Both the position numbers and the translations under genes were made by a program. A stretch of DNA of 64,000 nucleotides from Mycobacterium sp. 1554424.7 (GTDB lineage Bacteria > Actinomycetota > Actinomycetes > Mycobacteriales > Mycobacteriaceae): positions 62,001-126,000 of the forward strand of contig NZ_LZSE01000067.1 of the NCBI RefSeq assembly GCF_001665295.1. The letters run 5' to 3'. The notes under the pieces were generated by a model that saw only the letters and a program-made list of their open reading frames with translations, did no database searches and was not told where the DNA came from. Below, one piece after another: positions 8,637 through 21,000 of the stretch (its first letter is position 1; each line of letters starts with the position of its first letter).

Positions 8637-11600
8637 CTATTGAACGTCTGTCCCGTCTTCGGCGTCAAGCGCCAGCGCTATTAGCGCATCGGGGCTTAAG
8701 GAGTCGATGGTGTCGTCGGTGACCGTTGAATCGGTAAGAGATTTTTCCGGGTCGCCGGCTAACAACAATAATTTGTCCAGCAATCCCGTTCTTCGAAGTT
8801 CGCCGACCGGGATCTTTCTCAGCTCGGACCAGACCTTCTCGTCCTCGGACTCTTCGGAGGCGCCGGCAAGCAGTTGTCGAGCCAGCTGGTCGGCCAGCGC
8901 CGCGGGGTTGGGATAGTCGAAGATGAGCGTTCGCGACAACGGCAGCCCGGTATCGGCCTTTAGCCGGTTGCGCAGCTCGACCCCGGTCAACGAGTCGAAC
9001 CCGAGATCCTGGAAGGCGCGCTCGGCGTTCACGGCGTCGCCGTCCGAATGCCCCAGCACGGCCGCCGCGTGCAGGCGCACCAGCTCGACCAGCCGGCGGT
9101 GCCGGTCGTGCGGCGCGAGTCGCTCGAGTTGCTCGGCCAACTCGGCCGGCCTGGTGGCGGGCGGTTTCGGCGCGTCCGTGCCGGTGCCCAACCAAAACCT
9201 TTGGCGCACAAAGCCATACGTCGGCAGCTCGACCCGTTGGCCGGGCGTTAGGACCGCGCCCCAATTGACCGGCAGGCCGACGGTGAACAGCCGGCCGGTC
9301 GCGGTGAGCAGCGATTCCGCCTCCGGGCGGTCCTTGGCCAGCGTGACCGTTGCGACGGGATGCTCGGTTGTCAGGGACTGCTCCGCCGCGGCGCTGAGGC
9401 CGCCGCCGGGGCCGATTTCGACGAACACGCCGGCGCCGGACGACTCGGCGGCGCGCACGCCGTCGGCAAAACGCACCGGGCGGCGCACATGCTCGACCCA
9501 ATACTGCGCGGACCCGTACCCGGGCCCCGCAAAGTCACCAGACACGTTGGACACCAACGGTATTCGTGGCTCTTTCGGCGAGATCGCGGCTAGGGCCTTG
9601 GAGAAATCGTCGATCATGGGGTCCATCAGCGGTGAGTGAAACGCGTGCGAGACCGCCAGCCGATGGGTGCGCCGGCCCCGGTTGGCCAAGGTTTGCGCCA
9701 TCGCGCCGACCGGCGCCTCGGCACCCGAGATCACCACCGCCTCGGGGCCGTTGACCGCCGCGATTGCCACCCCGTCGGTGAGCAACGGGGCCACCTCGGC
9801 CTCGCCGGCGGCGACCGCGATCATCGCGCCGCCGTCGGGCAACCCGGCCATCAACCGGCCCCGCGCGCCCACCACGTTGGCCGCGTCGGCCAGCGTCAAC
9901 ACCCCCGCCACGTGTGCGGCGGCGATCTCGCCCACCGAGTGCCCCATCACCGCGTCCGGGACCACGCCCCAGTGCCGCAGCAGGGCCGCCAGCGCCGTTT
10001 GGACGGCAAACAGCGCGGGCTGGGCAAACTCGGTGTTGTCCAGCAGCCGTGCGTCGGCGCCCCAGATCACCTCGCGCAAGGGCAGCCGGGTCCCCAGCGC
10101 CTCGGCGGCTTCGTCGAAGGCCCGGGCAAATATCGGATAGCGGGCGTGCAATTCGGCGCCCATCCCCGGCCACTGCGCGCCCTGGCCGGGGAAGACGAAC
10201 ACGGTCTTGCCGGGCGCGCGCTCCGTGTCGGGACATCCGGCCGCGAGCGCCGCCATCAGGGTCTCGCGGTCGGCTCCCACCAGCACCGCACGATGCTCGA
10301 ACGCCGACCGCGTCGTCGCCAACGACCACGCCACGTCGTCCACCTGTAGCTGCGGGTGGTCGCTCAGGTGGGCCCGCAGGCGTGCGGCCTGGTTCGCCAG
10401 CGCCCGCTCCGATCGCCCCGACAGCACCCATGCCGTCGGTGCGTTATCCCGTTCGGTCACGGGGCTTTTCGGCTGTGCGGGGGCCTCCTCGACGATCACG
10501 TGCGCATTGGTGCCGCCCATGCCGAACGACGACACCCCTGCCCGACGGGGCCCGTCGGGCGCCGGCCAGGGCGTCAGCGTGGTGTTGACGTGCAGCCCCA
10601 GGGCTTCCAGATCGATTCCGGGGCCGGTGTGGTTGAGGGTCGCCGGAATGGCGGCGTGTTCGATTGCTAGCACGGTCTTCAGCAAACCCGCGATGCCCGC
10701 CGCGCTGCCGGCGTGACCGATGTTGGTCTTCACCGATCCGAGGGTTACCGGGCCGCAGCGACGCGCGGCGAACACCTCCCCCAGCGCCTTCGCCTCCACC
10801 GGGTCACCGACTTCGGTGCCGGTGCCGTGGCCCTCGACATACTGCAGCTGATTCGCGTCGAGCCCGGCGGCCCGCAGGGCGCCCCGCACGACGTCGGCCT
10901 GCGCGGAGACCGACGGCACGGTCTGGCCGGCCGCCGCGTGGCCGGCGTTGCCGACCGCGCTGCCGCGAACGATCGCGCGGATTCGGTCGCCGTCGTCGAG
11001 GGCGGCGCGCAACGGCTTGAGGAGCACGAGGCCGCCGCCCTGGCTGCGCACGTAGCCGTCGGCGCGGGCGTCGAACGCATAGGTGTGACCCGATGGCGAG
11101 AGCGCGCCGAACTCCCGTTCCAGGAATGCCGTTTCGCTTGCCAGGTTCAGGTGCACCCCGCCGGCGATGGCCAGCTTCGACTCGCCCGTGCGAAGGCTTT
11201 CGCACGCGAGGTGCAGTGCCACCAGGGAAGACGACTGGCCGGAATCGATCGTCAGGCTCGGGCCGTGCAGCCCGAGGGCGTACGAGACCCTGTTGGAGAT
11301 CATCGCCCGGCTGATTCCGGCGAAGGAGTGATGGTCGATGTTCTCCGCGGCGTCGAGCGTCAGCACGGCGTAGTCGTCGGTCATCGCGCCGAGGTACACG
11401 CCGACCCGTTCCCCGCGCAGGGTTTCCGGTACGACGAACGCGTCCTCGAGGAGTTCCCAGCCCAGCTCCAGGGCCAGCCGCTGGCGCGGATCCATCGCGC
11501 CGGCCTCGCGCGGTGAGACGTTGAAGAAGTCCGCGTCGAATTCGGCGACGTCACCGGGCAATTCGGTGGCTTCGAGCCCGCCCCGCAGAAGATTCCAGAA

Positions 11601-11669
11601 CTCGCGCGGCCCGGCGGCGGCAGGGAATCTGCATGCCAGTCCGATGACTGCGATGGCTGCCGGTTGCAC
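8637..11669 (-). CDS. pks9: Pks9-like KS-AT-ACP polyketide synthase with glutamine in place of the KS cysteine
   Basis: The protein has 1010 residues with a GTG start, 3 bases after the upstream PKS stop. Domain order is KS (about 1-420), AT (490-790) and ACP (about 865-935). The KS active site reads DSGQSSS, with Gln145 (codon 11235-11237) where elongating KS domains have Cys; His281 and His319 are retained. This is the KSQ signature of loading modules that decarboxylate malonyl-ACP to supply a starter. AT Ser578 lies in GHSVG, and HAFH at 675-678 predicts malonyl specificity. The ACP serine is Ser893 (FDSL). There is no N-terminal docking coil, but the tail (IPVGELRRTGLLDKLLLLA, then DSLSPDALIALAL) resembles a C-terminal docking domain, so it should donate its chain to another PKS. 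Confidence 0.9.
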   Translation of the reverse strand: MQPAAIAVIGLACRFPAAAGPREFWNLLRGGLEATELPGDVAEFDADFFNVSPREAGAMDPRQRLALELGWELLEDAFVVPETLRGERVGVYLGAMTDDYAVLTLDAAENIDHHSFAGISRAMISNRVSYALGLHGPSLTIDSGQSSSLVALHLACESLRTGESKLAIAGGVHLNLASETAFLEREFGALSPSGHTYAFDARADGYVRSQGGGLVLLKPLRAALDDGDRIRAIVRGSAVGNAGHAAAGQTVPSVSAQADVVRGALRAAGLDANQLQYVEGHGTGTEVGDPVEAKALGEVFAARRCGPVTLGSVKTNIGHAGSAAGIAGLLKTVLAIEHAAIPATLNHTGPGIDLEALGLHVNTTLTPWPAPDGPRRAGVSSFGMGGTNAHVIVEEAPAQPKSPVTERDNAPTAWVLSGRSERALANQAARLRAHLSDHPQLQVDDVAWSLATTRSAFEHRAVLVGADRETLMAALAAGCPDTERAPGKTVFVFPGQGAQWPGMGAELHARYPIFARAFDEAAEALGTRLPLREVIWGADARLLDNTEFAQPALFAVQTALAALLRHWGVVPDAVMGHSVGEIAAAHVAGVLTLADAANVVGARGRLMAGLPDGGAMIAVAAGEAEVAPLLTDGVAIAAVNGPEAVVISGAEAPVGAMAQTLANRGRRTHRLAVSHAFHSPLMDPMIDDFSKALAAISPKEPRIPLVSNVSGDFAGPGYGSAQYWVEHVRRPVRFADGVRAAESSGAGVFVEIGPGGGLSAAAEQSLTTEHPVATVTLAKDRPEAESLLTATGRLFTVGLPVNWGAVLTPGQRVELPTYGFVRQRFWLGTGTDAPKPPATRPAELAEQLERLAPHDRHRRLVELVRLHAAAVLGHSDGDAVNAERAFQDLGFDSLTGVELRNRLKADTGLPLSRTLIFDYPNPAALADQLARQLLAGASEESEDEKVWSELRKIPVGELRRTGLLDKLLLLAGDPEKSLTDSTVTDDTIDSLSPDALIALALDAEDGTDVQ

Positions 11670-11672
11670 GGC

Positions 11673-14600
11673 TCAGGGGCCCACTTCTTCGTCGAGAATG
11701 GCGAAGAGTTGGCTTTCGGTGGCCGTGGCGAGGTCGTCGTCGTAAAGGACGTCGGGGTGGGGCTCCGGTTCCGGGGCGCTCAGGGCGGACAGCAGCGTCT
11801 CGACCCGGGCGCTCAGTCGTTTCTTGTCGTCCGGGCTCCACCCGGGTTGGTCGATCAGCGTTTGCAGTTCGCGCGCGATGTCGTTGAAACGCGCCATGCG
11901 GTCGGGCGGTTCGTCGGTCGGCGCGGCCGCCAGCTGGGTGTCGAGGTGCTCGGCCAGCGCCGCGGGGGTCGGGTGATCGAAGATCACCGTGGGCGAAAGG
12001 GTAAGGCCGGTGGCGGTTTTGAGCCGGTTGCGCAGTTCCACCGCGCTCAGGGAGTCGAACCCGAGATCTTGAAAAGCCTGCTCGGCGTTGACGTCCGCGG
12101 TGGCATGGCCCAGCACCGTGGCGGCATTGGTGCACACCATGTCGGCGAGCTCGCGCCGTCGCTGCTCGGCGGTGAGCCCGTTAAGCCGTGTCCGCAGACC
12201 CGATACCGAGGCCGCCGCCGCGCCGCCATCCGCGATGACGCGCCGGGCCGGGCGGGCGGCCAGCCCGCGCAGCATGGGCGGCAGCGCGGCACCGTCGCCG
12301 CCCAGCGCCGACGTATCCACCCGGGCGGCCACCAGCACCGAGCGGTCGGCCAGCATCGCGTCGTCGAACAGCGCCAACGCCTGGTGGCCGGACAATGGCG
12401 CCAGACCGGCCCGGCTCATGCGGGCCCGGTCCGCGTCCGCGAGGTGGCGCGTCATGGCGCTGGGTTGTTCCCACAGGCCCCACGCCACCGACAAGCCGGT
12501 CAATCCGTGCGCGCGCCGGTAGGCGGCCAGCCCGTCCAGGAAACTGTTGGCGGCCGCGTAGTTGCCCTGGCCGGGCGCGCCCACGATGCCGGCCATCGAC
12601 GAAAACATCACGAACGCGGACAGATTCAAGTCCCTGGTGAGCTCGTGGAGGTTCCAGGCGCCGTCGACCTTGGCCCGCAACACCGCGTCCACCCGCTCGG
12701 GTGTCAGCGACGCGATCAATCCGTCGTCGAGCACGCCCGCCGCGTGGAACACCCCTTGCAGCGGATAGCGCGCGGGCACCCGCGCCAGCAATCCCGCCAC
12801 CGCGTCCCGATCGCCGACGTCGCATGCCACGACCGAGACCGACGCCCCGGCGTCCTGTAGCTCCGCCGCCAGCTCCGCGGCGCCGTCGGTCCGCTCGCCG
12901 CTGCGACTGACCAACATCACGTGCGGGACCCGGTACCGGGCCACCAGGTGACGGGCCAGCTCCGCACCCGCCATGCCGGTGCCGCCGGTGATCAGCGCCG
13001 TGCCCCCCGCCAGGCCGCCGGGCCCGTCGGGCATGGTGAGCACGACCTTGCCGGTGTGCCGGGCCTGGCTCACGTACCGGTACGCCTCGCTGGCGTGCCG
13101 CACGTCGAACGCCTTGACCGGCAACGGCTTCAGCATGCCGGCGGCGAACAACTCCATCAGCTCGCCGAGCATCGCGGCGATCCGGTCCGGCCCGGCCTCC
13201 ATCAGATCGAACGCGCGGTACGCCACCCCCGGATACACGTCGGCGATGGTACGCGGATCGCGCAGGTCGGTCTTGCCCATCTCGATGAACCGGCCGCCGG
13301 AGGTCAACAGCCGCAGCGACGCATCGGTGAATTCGCCGGCGAGCGAGTTGAGCACGACATCCACGCCCGCCCCGCCGGTGACGGCCAGGAAATTCTTCTC
13401 GAAGTCGACGGTGCGCGAGTCGCCGATGTGGTCGTCGTCGAAACCCATGGCGCGCAAGGTGTCCCACTTACCGCGGCTGGCGGTGGCGAAAACCTCCGCG
13501 CCCCAATGCCGCGCCAGCTGTACCGCCGCCATCCCCACCCCGCCGGCGGCCGCGTGGACCAACACCCGCTGCCCCGCACGCAGGCCCGCGAGGTCCGACA
13601 GGCCGTACAGCGCCGTCAAGAACACCACCGGCACGCCCGCGGCCTCGACCAGCGACCACCCCGGCGCGACCCGCACCACCAGTCGTTGGTCCACCACCGC
13701 TTCGGATCCCGCCAGCCCGACGATGCCCGTCACCGCGTCGCCGACGGCCAACCCGGTCACGCCCGGACCCACCTCGGTGATCACCCCGGCGCCCTCCGCG
13801 CCCAACTCGGCGGCACCGGGATACATGCCCAACGCCACCAGCACATCCCGGAAATTCACGCCGGCCGCGGCCATGGCCACCCGCACCTGCCCGGCGGACA
13901 ATTCCGCCGGCGGGCGGGGCTGCGCCACCAGGTCCTCCAGCGTCCCCGCGTCGCCGGCGGCCAACCGCCACTCCCCGGCCGGCAACGCCAATGTCGGATC
14001 GGGGGCGGCCGGCGTCAACCGGGCCGCGTACACAGCGCCCGCCCGCACCACCAATTGGGTTTCGCCGCAGCTGATTATGGTGTCCACGTCGACCGACCCG
14101 TCCGAGTCCACCAGCACCACGCGGCCGGGATGCTCGGCCTGCGCCGAACGGACCAACCCCCACACCGCCGCCGCGGCCGGATCCGTGACGTCGTCGTCGG
14201 CCAGCCCAATCGCCCCGTGGGTCAGCACGACCAGCACGCCCGCCCCGTCACCGGCCAACCAGGACTGCAGCACGCCCAGCACCTGATGCGCGGCGGCGTG
14301 CACCGAGCCGGGCAGGCCCACGCCGTCCTGGGCGCCCAACTCCCACACCGCCGTGGCATCGCCGCTGCCGGTGGACGGCACCGGCACCGGCGACCACGTC
14401 ACCTCGAAGAGACCGGCGCCACCGGCGCGGCCCGCGCCCGCGGCCAACTGCTCGACCGACACCGGGCGAAGGACCAACTCCCGCACCGACAAAACCGGCA
14501 GGCCCGCCGGATCGGCCAGCTCCACCGAGAGCCCGCCCGCGCCGGCCGGGGCCAGCCGCACCCGGACCCGTGCGGCCCCGGCGGCGTGCAGGCACACCCC

Positions 14601-17600
14601 TTGCCAGGAGAACGGCAACACGGTCTGGTCCTGCCCGTCGCCGATCCCCAGCGCGTGCAGTGCCGCGTCCAGCAGCACGGGGTGGATGCCGTACCCGCCG
14701 ACCGTCACGCCGACGTCTTGCGGCACAGCGACTTCGGCGAAGATCTCCCGGTCGCGCCGCCACATCGCCTGCAAACCCCGAAACGCCGGACCGTACTCGT
14801 AGCCCAGCGCGGCCAGCCGCTCGTAGCCGCCGCTGACGTCCACCTTCGTCGCCCCGATCGGTGGCCACACGGACAGATCGGTGGGTGACTCGATCGAGCC
14901 CGCGCTCAGTTCGCCCTGGGCGTGCAGCACCCAGCCCGAATCCGGTTGCAGTCCCGCCGAATACACCGACACCGCGCGGTGCCCCGATTCCACGGCCGGA
15001 CCCACCACCACCTGCAGGCGCACCCCGCCGGCCGCCGGCAGGACTAACGGCGCCGCCAGCATCAATTCCTCGACTACCGAGCAGCCGACCTCATCGCCGG
15101 CGCGCAGCATCAGCTCGACGAACCCCGCGCCCGGGAACAGCACCGTCCCGCCCACCGCGTGATCGGCCAGCCACGGCTGGGCGGCCGTGGACAACCGGCC
15201 CGTCAACACCACGCCGCCCGAGTCGGGCCGCTGAACCACCGCACCCAACAGGCCGTGCTCGGCCCCCACCAACCCCGAGGCGCCCACATCGCTCGACCCC
15301 ACCAACTCGGGCGGCAGCCAGTACCGGCGCCGCTGAAAGGCGTAGGTGGGCAACGCGACCCGCTTGGTGTTCAGGCCGGCGAACACCGCGGGCCAGTCGA
15401 TGCCGACACCGGCGACGAAGAGGCTTCCGGCCGCGCGCAGCGCCGAATCGACCTCGGGGCGGTCCTTGGCCGGCGACGTCACGGCCGTCACCGCCCGCTC
15501 GGAGGTCAGCGACTGCGACAGCGACGCCGTCAGGGCCGCCCCGGGGCCCACTTCCAGAAAGACCCCGGCCCCCAACGACTCCGCCAGCTGGACGCCATCG
15601 ACGAAGCGTACGGGCCGGCGGACGTGCTCCATCCAGTACTTCGCCGACCCGTACCCCGGCCCGGCCAACTGTCCGGTCACGTTGGACACCAACGCAATCC
15701 GCTGTTCGCCGGCCGACACGCCGTCCAGCACCGCGGCGAAGTCGTCGATCATGGGGTCCATCAGCGCCGAGTGAAACGCGTGCGACACGGCCAGCCGATG
15801 CACGCGCCGGCCCCGCTTCGCCAGCCGGTCGACCACCGCCTCGACCGCGGCCCCCGCACCCGAAACCACCACCGCATCAGGGCCGTTCACCGCCGCGATG
15901 CTCACGCCATCGGTCAGCATCGGGATCACCTCGGCCTCGGCCGCGGCAACGGCCACCATCACCCCGCCGGCGGGCAGCCCCGCCATCAGCCGGCCCCGCG
16001 CCGCCACCACACGCGCCGCGTCGGTCAGCGACAGCACCCCGGCCACGTGCGCGGCGGCGAGCTCGCCCACCGAATGGCCCATCACCACATCGGGCACCAC
16101 ACCCCAGGACTGCCACAACGCCGCAAGCGCGACCTCGATCGCGAACAGCGCCGGCTGCGCAAACTCGGTGCTCTGCAACAACTCCGGGTCGGTGCCCCAC
16201 ACCACATCCCGCAACGGCAGCCGCAAGTGACCGTCCAACGCCTCGGCGGCCTCGTCAAAAGCGCGGGCGAACACGGGAAAGCGCCCATGCAGTGCCGCGC
16301 CCATCCCCAACCGCTGCGAACCCTGGCCCGGGAACATGAACGCGGTCTTGCCTACCGACCGCGCGCTGCCCACCACGACGCCCGCGCCCGGGCTCCCCGA
16401 CGCCAGCCCGGACAGCCCGTCCATCAGCGCATCGCGGTCGCCGCCCACCAGCACCGCCCGATGCTCGAAGGCGGACCGCGTGCTCGCCAACGACCACCCG
16501 ATATCGACCACGCCCAGGCCCGCGTCCGCACCCACGTGCGCCAGGAGCCGCGCGGCCTGCGCGGCCAACGCACGCTCCGAACGGCCGGACACCACCCACG
16601 GCACCACGGAGTCGTCGGGTTCGGGAAGGTCTTCGGGCGTCTGCGCGGGCGGCTCCTGAATGATCACGTGCGCATTCGTGCCGCTGATCCCGAACGACGA
16701 CACCCCCGCCCGGCGCGGCGCGTCGGCGCTCGGCCAGGGTTGCGGCTCGGTCAGCAGCGAGACCGCGCCCGCGGACCAATCCACGTGCGGCGTGGGCACA
16801 TCCACGTTCAGCGTCCTGGGCATCAGCCCATGCCGCATGGCCTGCACCATCTTGATCACCCCGGCCACCCCGGCGGCGGCCGACGTGTGACCGATGTTCG
16901 ACTTGATCGACCCCAACCACAGCGGCCGGTCGGCGGGCCGATCCTGGCCATAGGTCGCCAACAGCGCCTGGGCCTCGATCGGATCGCCCAGCACCGTTCC
17001 CGTTCCATGACCCTCGACCACGTCGACGTCGGCCGTGGTCAGCCCGGCGTCGGCCAGCGCCGCCCGGATCACCCGCTGCTGCGACGGCCCGTTGGGTGCG
17101 GTCAAACCGTTTGAGGCGCCGTCCTGATTCACCGCCGTACCGCTCAGCAGCGCCAACACCGGATGCCCGAGCCGGCGGGCGTCGGCCAGCCGCTCCAGCA
17201 CCAGCACCCCGGCGCCCTCCGACCACGACGTCCCATCGGCCGCACCGGCATACACCTTGCAGCGGCCATCGGGGGCAAGCGCCCGTTGCCGGCTGAACTC
17301 CGCGAAGGCGGCCGCCGTGGCCATCACCGTGACGCCGCCGGCCAGCGCCAGGTCGCACTCCCCCGCGCGCAAGGAGTGCGCCGCGAGGTGCATCGCCACC
17401 AACGACGACGAGCACGCCGTATCCACCGACACCGCCGGGCCTTCCAGGCCCAGCACGTAGGACACGCGGCCCGACGCGACGCTCAACGTGGAACCGGTGA
17501 GGCCATAACCCTCCAGCTCGCCCTTGACCTCGCCGCCGTAACCGGCGTGGATGACCCCGGCGAACACCCCCGTCGCGGAGCCGCGCAGCCCGAGCGGGTC

Positions 17601-18017
17601 AATCCCGGCCCGTTCCAACGCTTCCCAGGACACCTCGAGCATGAGTCGCTGCTGCGGGTCCATCGCGAGCGCCTCGCTGGGCCCGATGCCGAAGAATCCG
17701 GCGTCGAAGTCGCCGGCGTTCTGCAGGAAGCTGCCCTGGCGCGTGTACATCTTGCCGGGCGCGTCGGGGTCCGGGTCGTACAGCGCCTCGATGTCCCAGC
17801 CACGATCGGTCGGGAAGTCGGACACCGCGTCGCGGCCCTCAACCACCATCTGCCACAAGGCTTCCGGCGAATCCACCCCGCCGGCGTAGCGGCAGGACAT
17901 CCCCACCACCGCGATCGGCTCGGAAAGCTTGGCTTCGAGCTCCGCGACACGCCGCCGCGTCCGCCTGAGATCCGCGGTCAAGCGTTTGAGGTAATCGACG
18001 TGCTTCTCGGTGGTCAT
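11673..18017 (-). CDS. pks8: Fully reducing type I PKS module, Pks8-Pks17 fused in one protein
   Basis: The protein has 2114 residues. Domains in order: coiled-coil docking helix (1-32), KS with Cys202 (DTACSSS), His337 and His377, AT with Ser649 (GHSVG) and HAFH at 746-749 (malonyl type), DH with His953 ([10 protein letters not shown]) and Asp1117, ER ([20 protein letters not shown] loop [11 protein letters not shown]), KR ([11 protein letters not shown] motif of B-type, SSMAG...NYAAAN) and ACP ([11 protein letters not shown]). The C-terminal tail ends [13 protein letters not shown], a typical docking tail. All reductive domains look intact, so it should add one saturated C2 unit per cycle. 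In M. tuberculosis this protein is divided into Pks8 and Pks17; here there is no break. It is 21 bases downstream of pks7. Confidence 0.9.
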   Translation of the reverse strand: MTTEKHVDYLKRLTADLRRTRRRVAELEAKLSEPIAVVGMSCRYAGGVDSPEALWQMVVEGRDAVSDFPTDRGWDIEALYDPDPDAPGKMYTRQGSFLQNAGDFDAGFFGIGPSEALAMDPQQRLMLEVSWEALERAGIDPLGLRGSATGVFAGVIHAGYGGEVKGELEGYGLTGSTLSVASGRVSYVLGLEGPAVSVDTACSSSLVAMHLAAHSLRAGECDLALAGGVTVMATAAAFAEFSRQRALAPDGRCKVYAGAADGTSWSEGAGVLVLERLADARRLGHPVLALLSGTAVNQDGASNGLTAPNGPSQQRVIRAALADAGLTTADVDVVEGHGTGTVLGDPIEAQALLATYGQDRPADRPLWLGSIKSNIGHTSAAAGVAGVIKMVQAMRHGLMPRTLNVDVPTPHVDWSAGAVSLLTEPQPWPSADAPRRAGVSSFGISGTNAHVIIQEPPAQTPEDLPEPDDSVVPWVVSGRSERALAAQAARLLAHVGADAGLGVVDIGWSLASTRSAFEHRAVLVGGDRDALMDGLSGLASGSPGAGVVVGSARSVGKTAFMFPGQGSQRLGMGAALHGRFPVFARAFDEAAEALDGHLRLPLRDVVWGTDPELLQSTEFAQPALFAIEVALAALWQSWGVVPDVVMGHSVGELAAAHVAGVLSLTDAARVVAARGRLMAGLPAGGVMVAVAAAEAEVIPMLTDGVSIAAVNGPDAVVVSGAGAAVEAVVDRLAKRGRRVHRLAVSHAFHSALMDPMIDDFAAVLDGVSAGEQRIALVSNVTGQLAGPGYGSAKYWMEHVRRPVRFVDGVQLAESLGAGVFLEVGPGAALTASLSQSLTSERAVTAVTSPAKDRPEVDSALRAAGSLFVAGVGIDWPAVFAGLNTKRVALPTYAFQRRRYWLPPELVGSSDVGASGLVGAEHGLLGAVVQRPDSGGVVLTGRLSTAAQPWLADHAVGGTVLFPGAGFVELMLRAGDEVGCSVVEELMLAAPLVLPAAGGVRLQVVVGPAVESGHRAVSVYSAGLQPDSGWVLHAQGELSAGSIESPTDLSVWPPIGATKVDVSGGYERLAALGYEYGPAFRGLQAMWRRDREIFAEVAVPQDVGVTVGGYGIHPVLLDAALHALGIGDGQDQTVLPFSWQGVCLHAAGAARVRVRLAPAGAGGLSVELADPAGLPVLSVRELVLRPVSVEQLAAGAGRAGGAGLFEVTWSPVPVPSTGSGDATAVWELGAQDGVGLPGSVHAAAHQVLGVLQSWLAGDGAGVLVVLTHGAIGLADDDVTDPAAAAVWGLVRSAQAEHPGRVVLVDSDGSVDVDTIISCGETQLVVRAGAVYAARLTPAAPDPTLALPAGEWRLAAGDAGTLEDLVAQPRPPAELSAGQVRVAMAAAGVNFRDVLVALGMYPGAAELGAEGAGVITEVGPGVTGLAVGDAVTGIVGLAGSEAVVDQRLVVRVAPGWSLVEAAGVPVVFLTALYGLSDLAGLRAGQRVLVHAAAGGVGMAAVQLARHWGAEVFATASRGKWDTLRAMGFDDDHIGDSRTVDFEKNFLAVTGGAGVDVVLNSLAGEFTDASLRLLTSGGRFIEMGKTDLRDPRTIADVYPGVAYRAFDLMEAGPDRIAAMLGELMELFAAGMLKPLPVKAFDVRHASEAYRYVSQARHTGKVVLTMPDGPGGLAGGTALITGGTGMAGAELARHLVARYRVPHVMLVSRSGERTDGAAELAAELQDAGASVSVVACDVGDRDAVAGLLARVPARYPLQGVFHAAGVLDDGLIASLTPERVDAVLRAKVDGAWNLHELTRDLNLSAFVMFSSMAGIVGAPGQGNYAAANSFLDGLAAYRRAHGLTGLSVAWGLWEQPSAMTRHLADADRARMSRAGLAPLSGHQALALFDDAMLADRSVLVAARVDTSALGGDGAALPPMLRGLAARPARRVIADGGAAAASVSGLRTRLNGLTAEQRRRELADMVCTNAATVLGHATADVNAEQAFQDLGFDSLSAVELRNRLKTATGLTLSPTVIFDHPTPAALAEHLDTQLAAAPTDEPPDRMARFNDIARELQTLIDQPGWSPDDKKRLSARVETLLSALSAPEPEPHPDVLYDDDLATATESQLFAILDEEVGP

Positions 18018-18038
18018 TGCTGGATCATTCCTGGGTCA

Positions 18039-21000
18039 TCAGAGGCCGAGCTCTTCGTCGAGGATCGCGAAGAGTTCACTTTCGTCGGCGGCTCGGAGGT
18101 CGTCGTCAAGATCTTCGGGCCCGTGGCCGGGGCCGAGCGTCGCGAGCAGGTTTTGCAGGCGGGCGCTCAGCCGCGACCGGTCGTCGGGCTTCAGGTCGGG
18201 CTGGCCAAGCAGCGTTTGCAGTTCGCCGACGATGTCGTCGAAGCGGGCCATCACCGCGGGTCGGTCCGCCGTGGTGGCCAGTTCGCCCTCGAGGTGACGC
18301 GCGAGGATGGTCGGTGTGGGGTAGTCGAAGATCAGGGTGGGCGAAAGCGTAAGGCCAGTCGCCGTTTTGAGGCGGTTGCGCAGTTCGACGGCGGTCAGCG
18401 AGTCGAATCCCAGCTCTTGAAATGCGCGGCCGGCGTCGATGTCGGCGCCGCTGGGCAATCCCAGCACCGTCGCGGCGTTACCGCGGACCACGTCGACCAG
18501 CTCGCGTTGGCGCGCCTCGGGGCTCATCCCGTGCAGCCGTGCCTTGAGGCCGGTCGTCGACGCCGTGAAATCGGCCTCGGCGACGACGCGGCGGGTCGGG
18601 CGGGCGGCCAGCTCGCGCAACAGCGGGGGCAGCCCGGCGGCGTTGTCGGACAGGGCGACTCGATCCACCCGGACGGCCACCACGACGGGGCGGTCGACCA
18701 GCATCGCGGTGTCGAACGACTCCAGCGCCTGCTCGGTTGACAGGGCCGCCAGTCCGATCCGGCTCATCCGCGCCTTGTCCCGGTCACCCAGGTGTGCCGT
18801 CATCGCCGACGCCTGCTCCCACAGTCCCCACGCGAGCGACAGTCCCGGAAGTCCGTGGGAGCGCCGGTACGCGACGAGGCCGTCGAGGAAGCTGTTGGCC
18901 GCCGCGTAGTTGGCCTGACCCGGGGTGCCCACGGTCCCCGCCATCGACGAAAACACCACGAACGCCGACAGATCCCGGTCGCGGGTCAGCTCGTGCAGAT
19001 TCCAGGCGCCGTCGACCTTGGCCCGCAACACCACATCCACCCGCTCGGGTGTCAGCGAGGAGATCAGGCCGTCGTCCAGCACCCCGGCGGCGTGCACGAT
19101 GCCGCGCAGCGGGTAGTCCGCCGGCAGCTGCGCGAGCATCGCCGCCACGGCGTCGCGGTCGGCCACGTCGCAGGCCACCACCGACACCCGGGCCCCGCCC
19201 TCCTGCAACCGATCCATCAGCTCGCCGATCCCCGGGGCATCGTCGCCGGAGCGGCTGACCAGCACCACGTGGGCCACCCCATAGCGGTCCACGAGGTGAC
19301 GGGCCAGCGCCGAACCGGCCATGCCGGTGCCTCCGGTGATCACGACGCTGCCCCCGGCCAGCCCGCCGCAGCCGCTGAGCGTCCCACCCGGGCCGGTGGG
19401 AATCGTGAGCGCGACCTTGCCGATGTGGCGGGCCGAGCTCACAAACCGGTACGCCGCCGAGGCGCACCGAACGTCAAACGTCTTGAGCGGCAACGGGTGT
19501 ATGACGCCGTCCCGCAGCAGCCGCGTCACCTCGTCCAGCATCGCCGCGGTGCGGTCCGGCCCGGCCTCCATGAGGTCGAACGCCCGGTACACCACGCCCG
19601 GGTGCGCTTCGGCGACGGCACCCGGGTCGCGCAGGTCGGTCTTCCCCATGTCGATGAACCGCCCGCCGGGGGCCAGCAACCGCAGCGACGCGTCGGTGAA
19701 GTCGCCGGCCAGCGAGTTGAGCACCACATCGAAGCCGCCGGCCGTCACGCGGAACTTCTCCTCGAACTCGAGGGTTCGTGAGTCGCCGATGTGGTCGTCG
19801 TCGAAACCCATGGCGCGCAGGGTGTCCCACTTGCCGCGGCTGGCGGTGGCGTAAACCTCCGCGCCCCAATGCCGGGCCAGCTGCACCGCCGCCATCCCCA
19901 CCCCGCCGGTGGCGGTGTGCACGAGCACCCGCTCGCCGGCGCGCAGCCCGGCCAGCACCGACAACCCGTACAGCGCCGTCAGGAACACCACCGGCACCCC
20001 GGCCGCCGTGACCAGCGACCATTCCGCCGGGACCCGCGCGACCAGCCTTTCGTCGACCACGGATTCGGACCCGACCACCCCCAGCAGTCCCATGACCGGG
20101 TCGCCGACGGCCAACCCCGTCACGCCCGGGCCGACCTCGGTGATCACCCCGGCGCCCTCGGCACCCAGCTGCCCGCCGCCCGGATACATGCCCAACGCCA
20201 CCAGCACATCCCGGAAGTTCACGCCGACGGCGGCCACGGCCACCCGCACCTGCCCGGCGGCCAGTTCCACCCGCGGGCACGGCCCCAGCGCCAAGTCCTC
20301 CAGCGTGCCCGCGCCCCCGGCGTCCAACCGCCACGCCCGCGGCGGCAGCTTGAAGACCGAGTCCGCCGCCACCGGCGCCAGGCGAGCCGCGTACACGACG
20401 CCGGCGCGAACCACCAACTGCGGTTCGCCGCAGCCGATTACGGTGTGTACGTCCACCGAGCCGTCGGAATCCGCCAGCACCAACCGGCCGGGGTGCTCGG
20501 CCTGCGCGGAGCGGACCAATCCCCAGACCGCCGCGCCGGCCAGGTCCGCGACGTCCTCGCCGGCGAGCGCGACGGCCCCGTGGGTGAGCACGGCCAGCAC
20601 GCCCGTCCCCTCGCCGGCCAGCCAAGATTGCAGCACCCCCAACACCTCGGTGGTGGCGGCGTGCGCGGAGGCGACGACGTCCGCGCCGGCGTTGCCCAGC
20701 TCCCAGACCGCCACGCCGTCGTCAACCCCGTTGTCGGCCACTGCTATCGGCGACCACACCACCTCCAGTAGGCCCTCGGCGGGGGCCGCGGCCGCCGACA
20801 GCTGCTTGGACGAAACGGGGCGCATCACCAACGAGCGCACCGAGAGCACCGGCAGGCCCGACGCGTCGGCCAGTTCCACCGACACCGCGTCGGCGCCGGC
20901 CGGCGCGATGGCCACCCGGGCCCGGGAGGCGCCGGCGGCGTGCAGCGACACCCCCTGCCAGGAAAACGGCAGCACCGTCTGGGCCCCGTCGCCCGCCGCC

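Noticed and set aside
8471-8668. 65-codon minus-strand frame overlapping the end of pks9 and the spacer
   Set aside because: It is located in the AT-rich promoter-like gap, overlaps the certain pks9 C-terminus, and has no family signal.
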